Shown here one piece after another: positions 9,797 to 19,170 of a stretch of 64,000 nt of DNA. The DNA lies in NCBI GenBank assembly GCA_015655545.1, contig JAATET010000078.1, forward strand, positions 1 through 64,000, given 5' to 3'. The DNA is from Chthoniobacterales bacterium. Lineage in GTDB: Bacteria > Verrucomicrobiota > Verrucomicrobiia > Chthoniobacterales > JAATET01. The number at the start of each line of letters is the position of its first letter. The stretch's first letter is position 1. A model generated the notes under the pieces. The model was not told the DNA's origin and searched no databases. It saw only the letters and a program-made list of their open reading frames with translations. The translations under genes and the position numbers were made by a program.

Positions 9797-10261
9797 CTAT
9801 GCCTTTTTCCGCACGACGACGCGGGCCCCTTCACCGGCGATCACGACGATCTTCGCCTTCGCTTCAATAAAATCGCCCTCGGCCACCACATCAAAACGCC
9901 GCTCGTTGATGAGCGCCTTGCCCGCAGGACGCAGAGTCGTGATCGCCACGCCCTCGCTGCCGACCAGCGACGAGGAAGACGCCAGCAGATCGCCACCGCC
10001 CAGACTCCGGCCGAGCGTCATGGCCTTCCCCGCCGCAGTGCGCGGAAAGAGAGCCATTCCGATGCAAAAACCCACCAGCACGCCGACCAGAATCACGCAC
10101 AGGAGCCCGCTTCCCCAGAGCGGTCCCAGTTCCACATAGCCGACGATTGTCGCGGCAACGAGCAACAGGCTTCCCACGACGCCGAGCACTCCGCCCGGCA
10201 GGAACATCTCCGTCAGCAGGAGCAGAAATCCGGCGCCCGCGAGAAGGAGGATCGTATCCAC
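9797..10261 (-). CDS. NfeD-like membrane protein (short form)
   Basis: 154 residues, the short NfeD class without the ClpP-like protease domain. Three to four hydrophobic segments (LLLAGAGFLLLLTEMFLPGG, GVVGSLLLVAATIVG, GLLCVILVGVLVGFCIGM) precede a C-terminal OB-fold with LVGSEGVAITTLRPAGKALI and RVVVRKKA, the usual NfeD tail. The start is GTG at 10261, leaving only 1 bp after the stop of the upstream gene; floA follows after about 45 bp. The family is a partner of SPFH proteins in membrane quality control. Confidence 0.9.
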   Translation of the reverse strand: MDTILLLAGAGFLLLLTEMFLPGGVLGVVGSLLLVAATIVGYVELGPLWGSGLLCVILVGVLVGFCIGMALFPRTAAGKAMTLGRSLGGGDLLASSSSLVGSEGVAITTLRPAGKALINERRFDVVAEGDFIEAKAKIVVIAGEGARVVVRKKA

Positions 10262-10262
10262 G

Positions 10263-11072
10263 TTACTGCCCGGGGGGGTTGTCCTGGCCGATGGTCCGTT
10301 CGCCAGTGAGCGCTTCCTGCACGGTGCCGACGACGTTGAGCGTGGTTTTCTTCACCGTCTTGCCGACATTGATCGACGTATCCTTCACGGTCGTTCCGAC
10401 GTTGACCGAAGCATCCTTGACACTCGTGCCGACATTTTTCGAAGTCCGCTCGACGAAGCCGAACACGCCTCCTTTAAAATGCGTTTTGGTTTCCGAATCC
10501 TCATCCGCCGGAGTCGTCTCCACGACCGGCTTCTCCCGCGCGTCGGGATCGACCTGCAAGGCGCGGACAATTTTGCCGTCTTCCGCGGACACCCGGAGAT
10601 TTCCGACCGGAGCGCCCATGTAGTCGAACAAATGCAGCGCCCACATCGGCGCGCCGTCCGCATCATTCGTGCGCAGCGTGTAATCGACGCTGTGAAAGCC
10701 GAGCCTGGCCTTGGTGGCGTCGGCATTCGCCACGCGGAAAGCCCCGTCGGAATCCAGATTCAGGCGTGAAAAATTCAGCATCGGCAGAGCCCCCGTGCCC
10801 ACCGAGTAACCGCGCACCGGCGTGCGCTCCGAGGCGATCTCGCCCCCCGTCACGACGAACTCGCGGATACCGCCCCGCGCCGCGGGATCGCTCATCAGGA
10901 TCGTCCAGCTCTGCGGCTGCGGCTGGCCCGTCTCGCCGCGAACCTCGACGAGCTGCTGGAGAACCCCGTCGCCCTTCGCCTTCTTGACCACCTGCAAAGC
11001 TTCGTAAGCCGTGGCCGCCATGGAATCAGCCGTCAGCGCGCCGAGGACGAAAATAAGAGCGAGCTTCTTCAC
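10263..11072 (-). CDS. Exported protein with C-terminal 11-residue repeats
   Basis: About 269 residues with a GTG start at 11072, chosen because it gives a clean signal peptide (KKLALIFVLGALTADSMA). A longer frame would run past the divergent rsbU start. The body (from YEALQVVKKAKGDGVLQQLVEVRGE) resembles no domain I can name. Near the C-terminus there are four tandem 11-residue units beginning NVG or NVV (NVGTSVKDASV, NVGTTVKDTSI, NVGKTVKKTTL, NVVGTVQEAL), a periodicity typical of amphipathic membrane-binding helices. It is the first gene of the NfeD-floA operon, so it may act at the membrane; function unknown. Confidence 0.8.
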   Translation of the reverse strand: MKKLALIFVLGALTADSMAATAYEALQVVKKAKGDGVLQQLVEVRGETGQPQPQSWTILMSDPAARGGIREFVVTGGEIASERTPVRGYSVGTGALPMLNFSRLNLDSDGAFRVANADATKARLGFHSVDYTLRTNDADGAPMWALHLFDYMGAPVGNLRVSAEDGKIVRALQVDPDAREKPVVETTPADEDSETKTHFKGGVFGFVERTSKNVGTSVKDASVNVGTTVKDTSINVGKTVKKTTLNVVGTVQEALTGERTIGQDNPPGQ

Positions 11073-11157
11073 CAACGGAAACTGTGGCGTAGCGCGACGG
11101 GATTTCCAGCGAATTTTCCCGCTCGATTTTGCGGCCGAACGCTGGAAAGTTGCACTC

Positions 11158-12435
11158 GTGCCCGAAGACATCGCATCGCTGCGGAAATCCCTCGACGTTT
11201 ATCGCGGCCTCGTGGAGGTGAGCAGATTGATCAACTCGATCACCGACTACGACGAGCTGCTGCGCGCCATTTTGGAAGTCGCACGCCGCGTGATCCAGGC
11301 CGAGGCGGCGTCGCTCTTCCTGCGCGGAGAATCGGGCGATCATCTCGATCTGGTGATCTCCTCCAGCGGCGAAGGCGAATTTGTCCAGCCACGGATTCGG
11401 GTCGAAAAAGGCCAGGGCATCGCCGGCTGGGTCTTCGAGCACGGCGAGAGCCTGCTGATTCCGGACGCCTATGCGGACGAGCGGTTTTTTCGGGGCGCGG
11501 ACAAGGCGACCGGCTTCCGCACCCGCTCGATACTCTGCGCGCCGCTGAAGTGGAATGGCAACATCATCGGCGTGCTTCAGGTCCTGAACCCGCGGGAAAA
11601 GGAATCCTTCGAACCTCTCGATCTCGAGGGCTTCGACGCGTATTCGACCATGATCGCGACCGCCATCGAGAAGCTGCGGGCCATCGAGCGCATCCGGCAG
11701 CAGGAACGCGTCGAGCGCGACGTGTCGATCGCCGCGGAGATCCAGCAGGAGCTGCTTTCCCGTTCGATGCCGGACGAAGTGCCGGGCGCGATCTTTGCCA
11801 GCTACAACAAGGCGGCCTCCGATGTCGGCGGAGATTTTTTCTGCGTCTTTCCGCGCAGCCCCTGCGAGATCTACTTCGCGATTTGCGATGTTTCCGGCAA
11901 AGGGATTCCCGCCTCGCTGCTCATGGCGCAGACGTTGAGCGCGATGCAGTTCGTCTTCGCCGTCACGACCAGCCCGGCGAATGCCCTCGCCACGCTGAAC
12001 TCCACGATGCACGAGCATATCGTGCGCGGCATGTTCGTCACCGCGCTCGTGGGCCGCATGACGCCCGAGTCGAGCCGCATCGAACTCTCCAGCGCCGGCC
12101 ATTGCCGCCCATGGCTCGTGCGCGCCAAGGGCGAGCCGATGGAAATTCTCACCGAAGGCGCGCTGCCGCTCGGGATCATGCCGCAAGTTACCTACCGCCA
12201 GGCGAAGGTCGAGCTGGAACCGGGCGACTACCTCATGTGCTACACCGACGGGCTTTCCGAATCCCGCGATCCGGCCACCGGGCAATTTTTCGAAGACCAC
12301 CTTTCCTCGACGCTGAGCCGGAAGTTTTCCAACCCCAAAGAAATTGTCGATCACCTCGTCGCCACGGAGGAGAGATACCGCGCCGGCACGGCCGCGAAAG
12401 ACGATTTGACCCTCCTGGTCGGAGGCTTCCGATGA
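11158..12435 (+). CDS. PP2C-type (RsbU/SpoIIE) phosphatase with GAF domain
   Basis: About 425 residues. GTG at 11158 is preceded by GGAAAG at a good distance and avoids overlap with the divergent gene; an ATG at 11011 in the same frame is less likely. An N-terminal helical segment (SLRKSLDVYRGLVEVSRLIN) leads into a GAF sensor domain (about residues 30-180, with EAASLFLRGESGDHLDL and RTRSILCAPLKWNGNIIGVL), then a SpoIIE-type Mn-dependent phosphatase domain with metal Asp residues in DVGGDFFCVF, FAICDVSGKGIPASLLMA and MCYTDGLSES. It should dephosphorylate a STAS anti-anti-sigma protein. The stop overlaps the next gene, a predicted RsbW-like kinase, by ATGA. Confidence 0.92.
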   Translation: MPEDIASLRKSLDVYRGLVEVSRLINSITDYDELLRAILEVARRVIQAEAASLFLRGESGDHLDLVISSSGEGEFVQPRIRVEKGQGIAGWVFEHGESLLIPDAYADERFFRGADKATGFRTRSILCAPLKWNGNIIGVLQVLNPREKESFEPLDLEGFDAYSTMIATAIEKLRAIERIRQQERVERDVSIAAEIQQELLSRSMPDEVPGAIFASYNKAASDVGGDFFCVFPRSPCEIYFAICDVSGKGIPASLLMAQTLSAMQFVFAVTTSPANALATLNSTMHEHIVRGMFVTALVGRMTPESSRIELSSAGHCRPWLVRAKGEPMEILTEGALPLGIMPQVTYRQAKVELEPGDYLMCYTDGLSESRDPATGQFFEDHLSSTLSRKFSNPKEIVDHLVATEERYRAGTAAKDDLTLLVGGFR

Positions 12436-12884
12436 ACCTGCGGCTAAAATTCCCCGCCGACACGAGCTCGCTCGCCGGCATGCGTCACGAATCGCGCGAG
12501 TTTCTGATCGGCGTCGGCGTGCCCGAAATGGATGCGGAGCTCATGGTCCTCGCCCTCGACGAGGCCTGCACGAACATCATTCGCTACGCCTACGGCGGCC
12601 CGACACAGCGCGGCATCCGCCTGAATATCCAGCGACTTCGGCGCGGCATCCGCTGCACTTTGCGCGACTATGGCGCGTCGTGCGACCCGTCGAAGATTCG
12701 CAGCCGGGATCTCACCGACTTCCGGCCCGGCGGACTCGGCGTGCGCATTCTGCACTCGGCCTTCGACCAAGTGCTTTACGAGTCCAAGCCGCGCGGCACG
12801 CAGCTTACCCTGGTCAAGACGCTCGGGCGATCATCCGGGTCCCACGCCGCTTCCGCGGCGCCGGTCGGGCAGTCGTCGCGCTAG
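12432..12884 (+). CDS. RsbW-like anti-sigma/serine kinase (GHKL ATPase fold)
   Basis: 150 residues, the usual size for stand-alone anti-sigma kinases. The GHKL ATP-binding boxes are visible: N-box LALDEACTNIIRYAYGG, G1-like DYGASCDP and G2-like GGLGVRILHSAFD. In partner-switching modules this protein holds a sigma factor or phosphorylates a STAS protein, opposed by the RsbU-type phosphatase. The ATGA overlap with that phosphatase implies coupled synthesis. Neither the STAS antagonist nor the sigma factor is in this window. Confidence 0.9.
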   Translation: MNLRLKFPADTSSLAGMRHESREFLIGVGVPEMDAELMVLALDEACTNIIRYAYGGPTQRGIRLNIQRLRRGIRCTLRDYGASCDPSKIRSRDLTDFRPGGLGVRILHSAFDQVLYESKPRGTQLTLVKTLGRSSGSHAASAAPVGQSSR

Positions 12885-12888
12885 ATTT

Positions 12889-13047
12889 TCAAGCCGTGGC
12901 CAGTCGCTCGCGCAGGCGGCGCAGCCGCAGGATCGTGCGCTCTTCGTTGCGCGTGAGCTGGCGGCCCGACAACGGCAGCTCGAGCTGCTGATAGGCGGGG
13001 CTGTGTGGCGAGCGGAGTGACTTTAGCAGTGCGTTGATGGTTCTCAT
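12889..13047 (-). CDS. Short basic leucine-rich ORF, 52 residues
   Basis: A complete minus-strand reading frame fills most of the space between the anti-sigma kinase gene and the WYL regulator. It begins MRTINALLKSLRSPHSPAY and ends in a very basic amphipathic stretch (RTILRLRRLRERLATA). The Arg/Leu heptad-like spacing could form a helix or short coiled coil. I see no good ribosome binding site, so expression is uncertain. It is divergent from the WYL regulator gene (start codons 45 bp apart), so it could be its regulatory target. Confidence 0.4.
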   Translation of the reverse strand: MRTINALLKSLRSPHSPAYQQLELPLSGRQLTRNEERTILRLRRLRERLATA

Positions 13048-13091
13048 AACTGCGTTGACTCTACGCCCGGGTATCGGACACTAGCCGTCCA

Positions 13092-14099
13092 ATGGACGGA
13101 AAAAGTTTAAGAAATTTCGAAGCCGCCCGCTCGTCGCGTCCGCCGCTCGTGCGGATGCTCGCGATCCACAATCAGCTCGCCGAGGGACGCCATCCGAACT
13201 GCTTCAAGCTCGGCCGCGAGCTGGAAGTCGCAACGAAGACGATCCATCGCGACCTGGAGTTCATGCGGGACCAGCTCGGGCTGCCGCTGGCTTACGATCG
13301 GGTGAGGCACGGCTATTATTATACCGAACCCGTGGGCAATTTTCCGACCGTGCAGGTGAGCCATGGCGAGCTGGTCGCGTTGCTCATTGCCCAAAAGGCG
13401 GTCGAGCAATATCGCGGCACCGCCTTCGAGAAGCCGCTGCAATCGGCCTTCGCGAAGCTCGCGGCGGGATTGCAGGGCGAGAGCGGGATCGCGCTGCATG
13501 AACTCACCGAAGCGATTTCGTTTCGTCCGCAAGGCCTTGCGGTGACGGAGCTCGACGCATTCCAGACGCTCGCCGAGGCGACGCTGAAGCATCGCGAAGT
13601 GCGCTTCGAATATCGCTCGCTCAAGAAAGGGAAAGCCGAAGAGCGGATCGTTCGCCCCTACCATCTCGGATGCCTGGCGAATCAATGGTATCTCATCGGC
13701 TACGATGTCGATCGCGAGGCGGTGCGGACATTTGCGATGGCCCGCCTGCAAGCGGTCGCAGAGACGGGCGCCGCCTTCAAAAGGCCGATGGATTTTTCGG
13801 TCGCGGACATGTTTTCCGGCAGCTTCTCGGCCTTCCAGAGCGGAAAGGTCGAGCGGATCGTGCTGCGGCTCGATGTCTTCGCGGCACGGCTGGCTTCCGA
13901 GCGGAAATGGCATCCTTCCCAGCGGATCGAGGAAAAAAAGGACGGCACTGCGGAGCTGCGGCTCGAGGTGAGCATCGCGCCCGACCTCGAAAACTGGATT
14001 CTGAGCTGGGGGGAGCATGCGGAAGTGCTCAAGCCGAAAGAGCTGCGCGCAAAGATCGCTACGATCGCGAAAGCAATGGTGAAGCAATACAAAAACTGA
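13092..14099 (+). CDS. WYL-domain transcriptional regulator
   Basis: 335 residues. The N-terminal winged helix-turn-helix (LVRMLAIHNQLAEG, ELEVATKTIHRDLEFMRDQLG) is of the HTH_11/DeoR-like type. A central segment is followed by a WYL domain with RPYHLGCLANQWYLIGYDVDR and FAMARLQAV, and a WCX-type C-terminus (LEVSIAPDLENWILSWGEHAEVL). WYL domains bind nucleic-acid or other ligands and often regulate DNA-damage, defence or stress genes. Its target is unknown; the immediate neighbours are a divergent small ORF and mscL 29 bp downstream. Confidence 0.92.
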   Translation: MDGKSLRNFEAARSSRPPLVRMLAIHNQLAEGRHPNCFKLGRELEVATKTIHRDLEFMRDQLGLPLAYDRVRHGYYYTEPVGNFPTVQVSHGELVALLIAQKAVEQYRGTAFEKPLQSAFAKLAAGLQGESGIALHELTEAISFRPQGLAVTELDAFQTLAEATLKHREVRFEYRSLKKGKAEERIVRPYHLGCLANQWYLIGYDVDREAVRTFAMARLQAVAETGAAFKRPMDFSVADMFSGSFSAFQSGKVERIVLRLDVFAARLASERKWHPSQRIEEKKDGTAELRLEVSIAPDLENWILSWGEHAEVLKPKELRAKIATIAKAMVKQYKN

Positions 14100-14128
14100 T
14101 AAACGCGAGTCACACCCACGAAAAAATC

Positions 14129-14551
14129 ATGAGCCTGGCCAAGGAATTCAAAGAGTTCATCGCGCGCGGAAATGTCATCGACCTCGCCGTAGGCGTGATT
14201 ATCGGCGCGGCGTTCGGAAAAATCGTCAGCTCGCTGGTGACGGATATCGTTACGCCGCCGATTGGTCTTCTGACTGGTCACCTCAAGTCCCTTTCCGATC
14301 TTTACATTGCTGTGGACGGAAAAGTTTATGCCTCACTCGACGATGCCAGGAAAGCTGGCGTCGCCTTCGCATACGGAAGTTTTATCGATACGATCATTAA
14401 TTTTTTAATCGTTGCCGCCGCTGTTTTTCTGCTCGTAAAATTGGTCAACCGCCTCAAACGCGAACAAGCCGCCGAACCGGCGCCTCCCGCTCCTCCTCCG
14501 CGGTCGGAAGTCCTCCTCGAGGAAATCCGCGACGTGCTGAAGAGTAAATAA
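14129..14551 (+). CDS. mscL: Large-conductance mechanosensitive channel
   Basis: 140 residues, the normal MscL length. It opens under membrane tension to release solutes during hypo-osmotic shock. The N-terminal amphipathic helix and first transmembrane pore helix are visible (KEFIARGNVIDLAVGVIIGAAFGKIVSSL), then a periplasmic loop, second helix (GSFIDTIINFLIVAAAVFLLV) and a C-terminal helical bundle (SEVLLEEIRDVLKSK). The start at 14129 matches the family exactly. It lies 29 bp after the WYL regulator and may be co-transcribed. Confidence 0.97.
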   Translation: MSLAKEFKEFIARGNVIDLAVGVIIGAAFGKIVSSLVTDIVTPPIGLLTGHLKSLSDLYIAVDGKVYASLDDARKAGVAFAYGSFIDTIINFLIVAAAVFLLVKLVNRLKREQAAEPAPPAPPPRSEVLLEEIRDVLKSK

Positions 14552-14555
14552 TTTT

Positions 14556-14621
14556 ACAGGAGGAAACGGAGAGAACGGAGAAATTCATTTTCTCGACCTC
14601 TGTTCTCTCCTTGCCTCCTGT
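14556..14621. repeat. Long imperfect inverted repeat, possible REP/MITE-like hairpin
   Basis: The left arm (ACAGGAGGAAACGGAGAGAACGGA) and right arm (TCTGTTCTCTCCTTGCCTCCTGT) are complementary over about 22 positions with a few mismatches, separated by an AT-rich loop. It sits just after mscL. It lacks a run of T directly after the stem, so it is not a classical terminator; its purine-rich arm looks like a dispersed intergenic repeat. Confidence 0.6.
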
Positions 14622-14623
14622 TC

Positions 14624-14661
14624 AAAAAAGAAACGCCGCCCCGCTTTCACGGGACGGCGTT
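14624..14661 (-). terminator. Intrinsic terminator for the outer-membrane protein gene
   Basis: 11-bp stem AACGCCGTCCC/GGGGCGGCGTT (minus strand) with one G-U pair and a GTGAAAGC loop, followed by TCTTTTTT. It lies about 22 bp past the stop of the gene at 14684-15217. Confidence 0.88.
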
Positions 14662-14683
14662 TTGAATTGAATTCGGCTGCCGT

Positions 14684-15217
14684 TTAGAACGCGAAACGCA
14701 GACCGCTGCGGAGATTCCCGACATTGCCGGAACCGCCATAGAAATAACGGCCGTCCACGAAGAGACCGATGTTCTTGGTCACGCGATATTCGAGACCGCC
14801 GCCGACGTTGCCGTAGCCGATGCAGGTGCCGTCCCAGCCAGCGCCGCCGCCGACCATGATGTAGGGGGCGAGGTTGATGGAGCAGATCGGATAACGGAGG
14901 AAGAAATTGCCGGCGAGCGGGAGATGCTCGGCGGTGCCGTTGTTGGAATACCAAGCTGCCTCGTAGCCGATACCGAAGTATTTCGCGAAGAAGAAGTTCA
15001 GACCGAGGCCGCCACCGGAACCGGTGGAGAGCTGGCTGCCCTTCGAACCGAAGAATCCGGTGTAGAAGGCATCGACCTGGAATTCCATGTCGCGGAATTT
15101 GCATTCCTCCGGAGCCACGGGGACTTTGTCTTTGAAGGATTTCGCTTCAACGCCTGCAAAGGCGGAGCCGGTGGCGATAGCTGCGCCGAGCAGAATCGAG
15201 AGAGTAAGTTTTTTCAT
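14684..15217 (-). CDS. Small outer-membrane beta-barrel protein
   Basis: 177 residues starting at MKKLTLSILLGAAIATGSAFA, a textbook signal peptide; an upstream in-frame extension to 15358 is rejected because it would precede this signal. The mature part alternates hydrophobic and polar residues (YGIGY-like strands GGGLGLNFFFAKYFGIGYEA, APYIMVGGGAGWDG, VDGRYFYGG) and ends in Phe (RFAF), the C-terminal signature of barrels inserted by BAM. Two cysteines (EECKF, YPICS) and a third (GTCIGYG) are unusual for such barrels. It fits OmpW/OmpA-like porin-fold families. Function unknown. Confidence 0.82.
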   Translation of the reverse strand: MKKLTLSILLGAAIATGSAFAGVEAKSFKDKVPVAPEECKFRDMEFQVDAFYTGFFGSKGSQLSTGSGGGLGLNFFFAKYFGIGYEAAWYSNNGTAEHLPLAGNFFLRYPICSINLAPYIMVGGGAGWDGTCIGYGNVGGGLEYRVTKNIGLFVDGRYFYGGSGNVGNLRSGLRFAF

Positions 15218-15598
15218 ATGTTTTGTTGGTGCATGCGGTCGGGAAACCGCTGATGGAGTGAATGTTATAAAGTGCCGGGGTCGGGTGTCAACCTGATTGA
15301 ACCCTTTCTTCACCAGCCGTCTTTTTTTGAACCGCCGGGCGAGCGAAGCCCATTCCATGGGCGTTCCACGAGGGGCGGGAAAACCCGGATAAGGATTACC
15401 CCTGATGAGAACAGACCTGCTCCAGCGTCCATGAACCGCCGCTGGAGGTCGCGTAATAAGTGTCGAAGAAATTGCTGAACCCGGCCGTAAGCCGCTGGCA
15501 GGAAATCGACGGCACCTCCGTTCGTGCCGAGCTCAACACATTCAACAAAAAAGGCGGCCCGGCAAGGCCGCCTTTTCTGAAATGAACCTTGGCTTCGC
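15218..15598. other. Intergenic stretch between omp gene and ilvC
   Basis: About 380 bp. It should hold the promoter of the outer-membrane protein gene and contains the ilvC terminator. A minus-strand open frame with no ATG (about 15396-15540, ending TLEQVCSHQG) may be a gene remnant or a GTG/TTG-started peptide of about 47 residues; I do not call it a gene. Confidence 0.5.
15547..15576 (-). terminator. Intrinsic terminator for ilvC
   Basis: Perfect 11-bp stem AAAAGGCGGCC/GGCCGCCTTTT with a six-base loop; on the minus strand it ends in a run of T, 23 bp past the ilvC stop. Confidence 0.92.
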
Positions 15599-17150
<1,552 letters not shown>

Positions 17151-17229
17151 GAGTCGGAAAGGAACCGATGAGAGTGCGGAGAAAGTTTCGCTTCGTCAAA
17201 CGGTTTTCTCCCGCTAATTTGGCCGGTTT

Positions 17230-17850
17230 ATGCGCCTCGATCGACTGGAATTGCCCGCACACCCTTTCAAAGCCTACATCTTCGACTGCGACGGGACGAT
17301 CGCCGACACGATGCCGCTGCACTTCCGAGCCTGGACGCGCGCGATGAAGGAATTCGGCGGGACGTTTCCCGAGGATCTTTTTTATGCGTGGGGCGGCATC
17401 CCGACTTTCAAGATCGTCGAGCAGTTGAACCAGAAATACGGCACGACGCTCGACCCCGTCGAGGTGCCGCGCATCAAGGAGCAATATTTCGTGGAAATGA
17501 TCCCCGATGTGCTGCCCATCGAGCCGGTGGTCGCGCTCGTGAAGCAATTTCACGGCACGGCGCCTATGGGCGTGGCCAGCGGCGGGCATCGCGAGATCGT
17601 GATCAAGACGCTCGATGCGCTGGGGCTCACCGGCTATTTCGACACGATCGTGGGCGCGGAGGACGTGCTCCACGGCAAGCCCGCGCCCGATCCTTTCCTG
17701 GAAACCGCGAAGCGACTCGGCGTCGAGCCGGAAGCCTGCCTCGTCTTTGAGGATAGCCCGACCGGCATCCAGGCGGCCAAAGCCGCGGGTATGCAATACG
17801 TGCTCATCCCCTCGCCTGCGATCGCCTCACTGGAAGCGCTGGAATCCTAG
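17230..17850 (+). CDS. HAD-superfamily sugar-phosphatase / beta-phosphoglucomutase-like hydrolase
   Basis: 206 residues. Motif I IFDCDGTIADT supplies the nucleophile Asp19 and acid/base Asp21; motif II is GVASGG, the motif III lysine is in HGKPAPDPFL, and motif IV is VFEDSPTGIQAAKAAGM. A cap domain lies between motif I and II. The layout matches the YqaB/beta-phosphoglucomutase subgroup, which acts on small sugar phosphates. The exact substrate is not predictable. It is divergent from ilvN and convergent with the cysteine desulfurase gene. Confidence 0.9.
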   Translation: MRLDRLELPAHPFKAYIFDCDGTIADTMPLHFRAWTRAMKEFGGTFPEDLFYAWGGIPTFKIVEQLNQKYGTTLDPVEVPRIKEQYFVEMIPDVLPIEPVVALVKQFHGTAPMGVASGGHREIVIKTLDALGLTGYFDTIVGAEDVLHGKPAPDPFLETAKRLGVEPEACLVFEDSPTGIQAAKAAGMQYVLIPSPAIASLEALES

Positions 17851-17894
17851 CCGCCGACAGCGGTTTTCGGAATGCTTCGATTTGCGAGCCGTGC

Positions 17895-19070
17895 CTAGCC
17901 TACCAAGACCGGCCCACTCGCCGGCGAGAGGGCGCGGAGTTTTTCCACGATGGCGGGCACGGTCTCGAGCGCGGCGTCGACGTCGGCCTCGGTATTGAAA
18001 CGTCCGAAGGAGAATCGCAGGCTCGCGCGGGCGCGTTCGTTGGAAAAACCCATCGCCTTCAGCACATGCGAGGGATGCACCGAGCCGCTGGTGCAGGCCG
18101 AGCCGGCGGAACAGCAGATGCCGCGCTCGTCGAGCAGGATGAGCGCCCCCTCGGCTTCGATGCCCTCGAAGGTCAGATTCGTCGTGTTTGGCAGGCGGTG
18201 CTCGCGGTCGCCATTCACCGCGACGCCGGAAACGCGGGCGAGGATTTCGTTCTCGAAACGATCGCGAAGGGCCCGCACGCGGGTTTGTTCCTCCGCCATG
18301 TGTTGCGCGGCGATTTCCGCGGCCTTGCCCAGCGCGACGATCGACGCGACGTTTTGCGTGCCGCCGCGGCGGCTGTTTTCCTGACTGCCGCGCAGCCACG
18401 GCGTGAAGCGCACGCGCTTGTTCACATAAAGGACGCCGACGCCTTTCGGGCAGTGCAGCTTGTGTCCGGAAACGGAGAGGAAATGGATGCCGGCGTCCGC
18501 GAGATTCAGCGGGATTTTGCCGACGGCCTGCACGGCGTCGCAATGGAAGAGCACTTTTTTTGCGCGGCAGATTTCCGCGACGCGCTCGACCGGGAACAGG
18601 ACGCCGGTCTCGTTGTTGGCCCAGAGCAGGCTCACGATGGCCGTGTCGGGACGAATCGCTTTTTCGAGCTTCTCCAGGTCGAGCCGGCCCGAGGAATCGA
18701 CCGGCAGCCACGTGACCTCGAAGCCTTTTCGGGCGAGGTGCTCGCAGAGCTTCATCGTGGCGCTGTGCTCGACTCCGCTCGTGATGATGTGCGTGCGATC
18801 GGGATCGAACGCGATCGCGGACTGGATGGCCGTGTTGATCGATTCCGAACCGCAGCTGGTGAAAATGATCTCGCCGGTCTCGCAGCCGAGCAGGGCGGCG
18901 ACGCGCTCGCGCGCAACCTCCACGGCCTGGAGCGCGCGCTTGCCGTGCCGGTAGGCGCTCGATGGGTTGCCGTAATAGTCGCGCAGCCACGGCAGCATCT
19001 CGTCCACCACGGCGGGGTCGACCTGCGTCGTCGCGTTGTTATCGAGATAGATGATGCTTTCGTCGCTCAT
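17895..19070 (-). CDS. Cysteine desulfurase (NifS/IscS family)
   Basis: 391 residues beginning MSDESIIYLDNNATTQVDP; the frame extends upstream but the family N-terminus fixes the start at 19070. It takes sulfur from cysteine as an enzyme persulfide for Fe-S clusters or thio-modification. The PLP lysine lies in SVSGHKLHCPKGVGVLYVNK, substrate-binding SRRGGTQN is present, and the persulfide cysteine is within CCSAGSACTSGSVHPSHVL. No iscU or other Fe-S assembly gene is adjacent, so assignment to nifS, iscS or a tRNA-thiolation role is open. Confidence 0.95.
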   Translation of the reverse strand: MSDESIIYLDNNATTQVDPAVVDEMLPWLRDYYGNPSSAYRHGKRALQAVEVARERVAALLGCETGEIIFTSCGSESINTAIQSAIAFDPDRTHIITSGVEHSATMKLCEHLARKGFEVTWLPVDSSGRLDLEKLEKAIRPDTAIVSLLWANNETGVLFPVERVAEICRAKKVLFHCDAVQAVGKIPLNLADAGIHFLSVSGHKLHCPKGVGVLYVNKRVRFTPWLRGSQENSRRGGTQNVASIVALGKAAEIAAQHMAEEQTRVRALRDRFENEILARVSGVAVNGDREHRLPNTTNLTFEGIEAEGALILLDERGICCSAGSACTSGSVHPSHVLKAMGFSNERARASLRFSFGRFNTEADVDAALETVPAIVEKLRALSPASGPVLVG

Positions 19071-19170
19071 GGGTGAACCGAGTAGCATAGGGGAAGGCGG
19101 GAAGTCATGGCAACTCTGCGTCATATTCCGCGAAGGATGCGGGCCGTTCCCGAACGCTTGCCGGGGCGGC

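Noticed and set aside
15396-15540. Minus-strand frame ending TLEQVCSHQG behind ilvC
   Set aside because: It lacks an ATG and runs out of the ilvC sequence in another frame; the intrinsic terminator of ilvC lies inside it.
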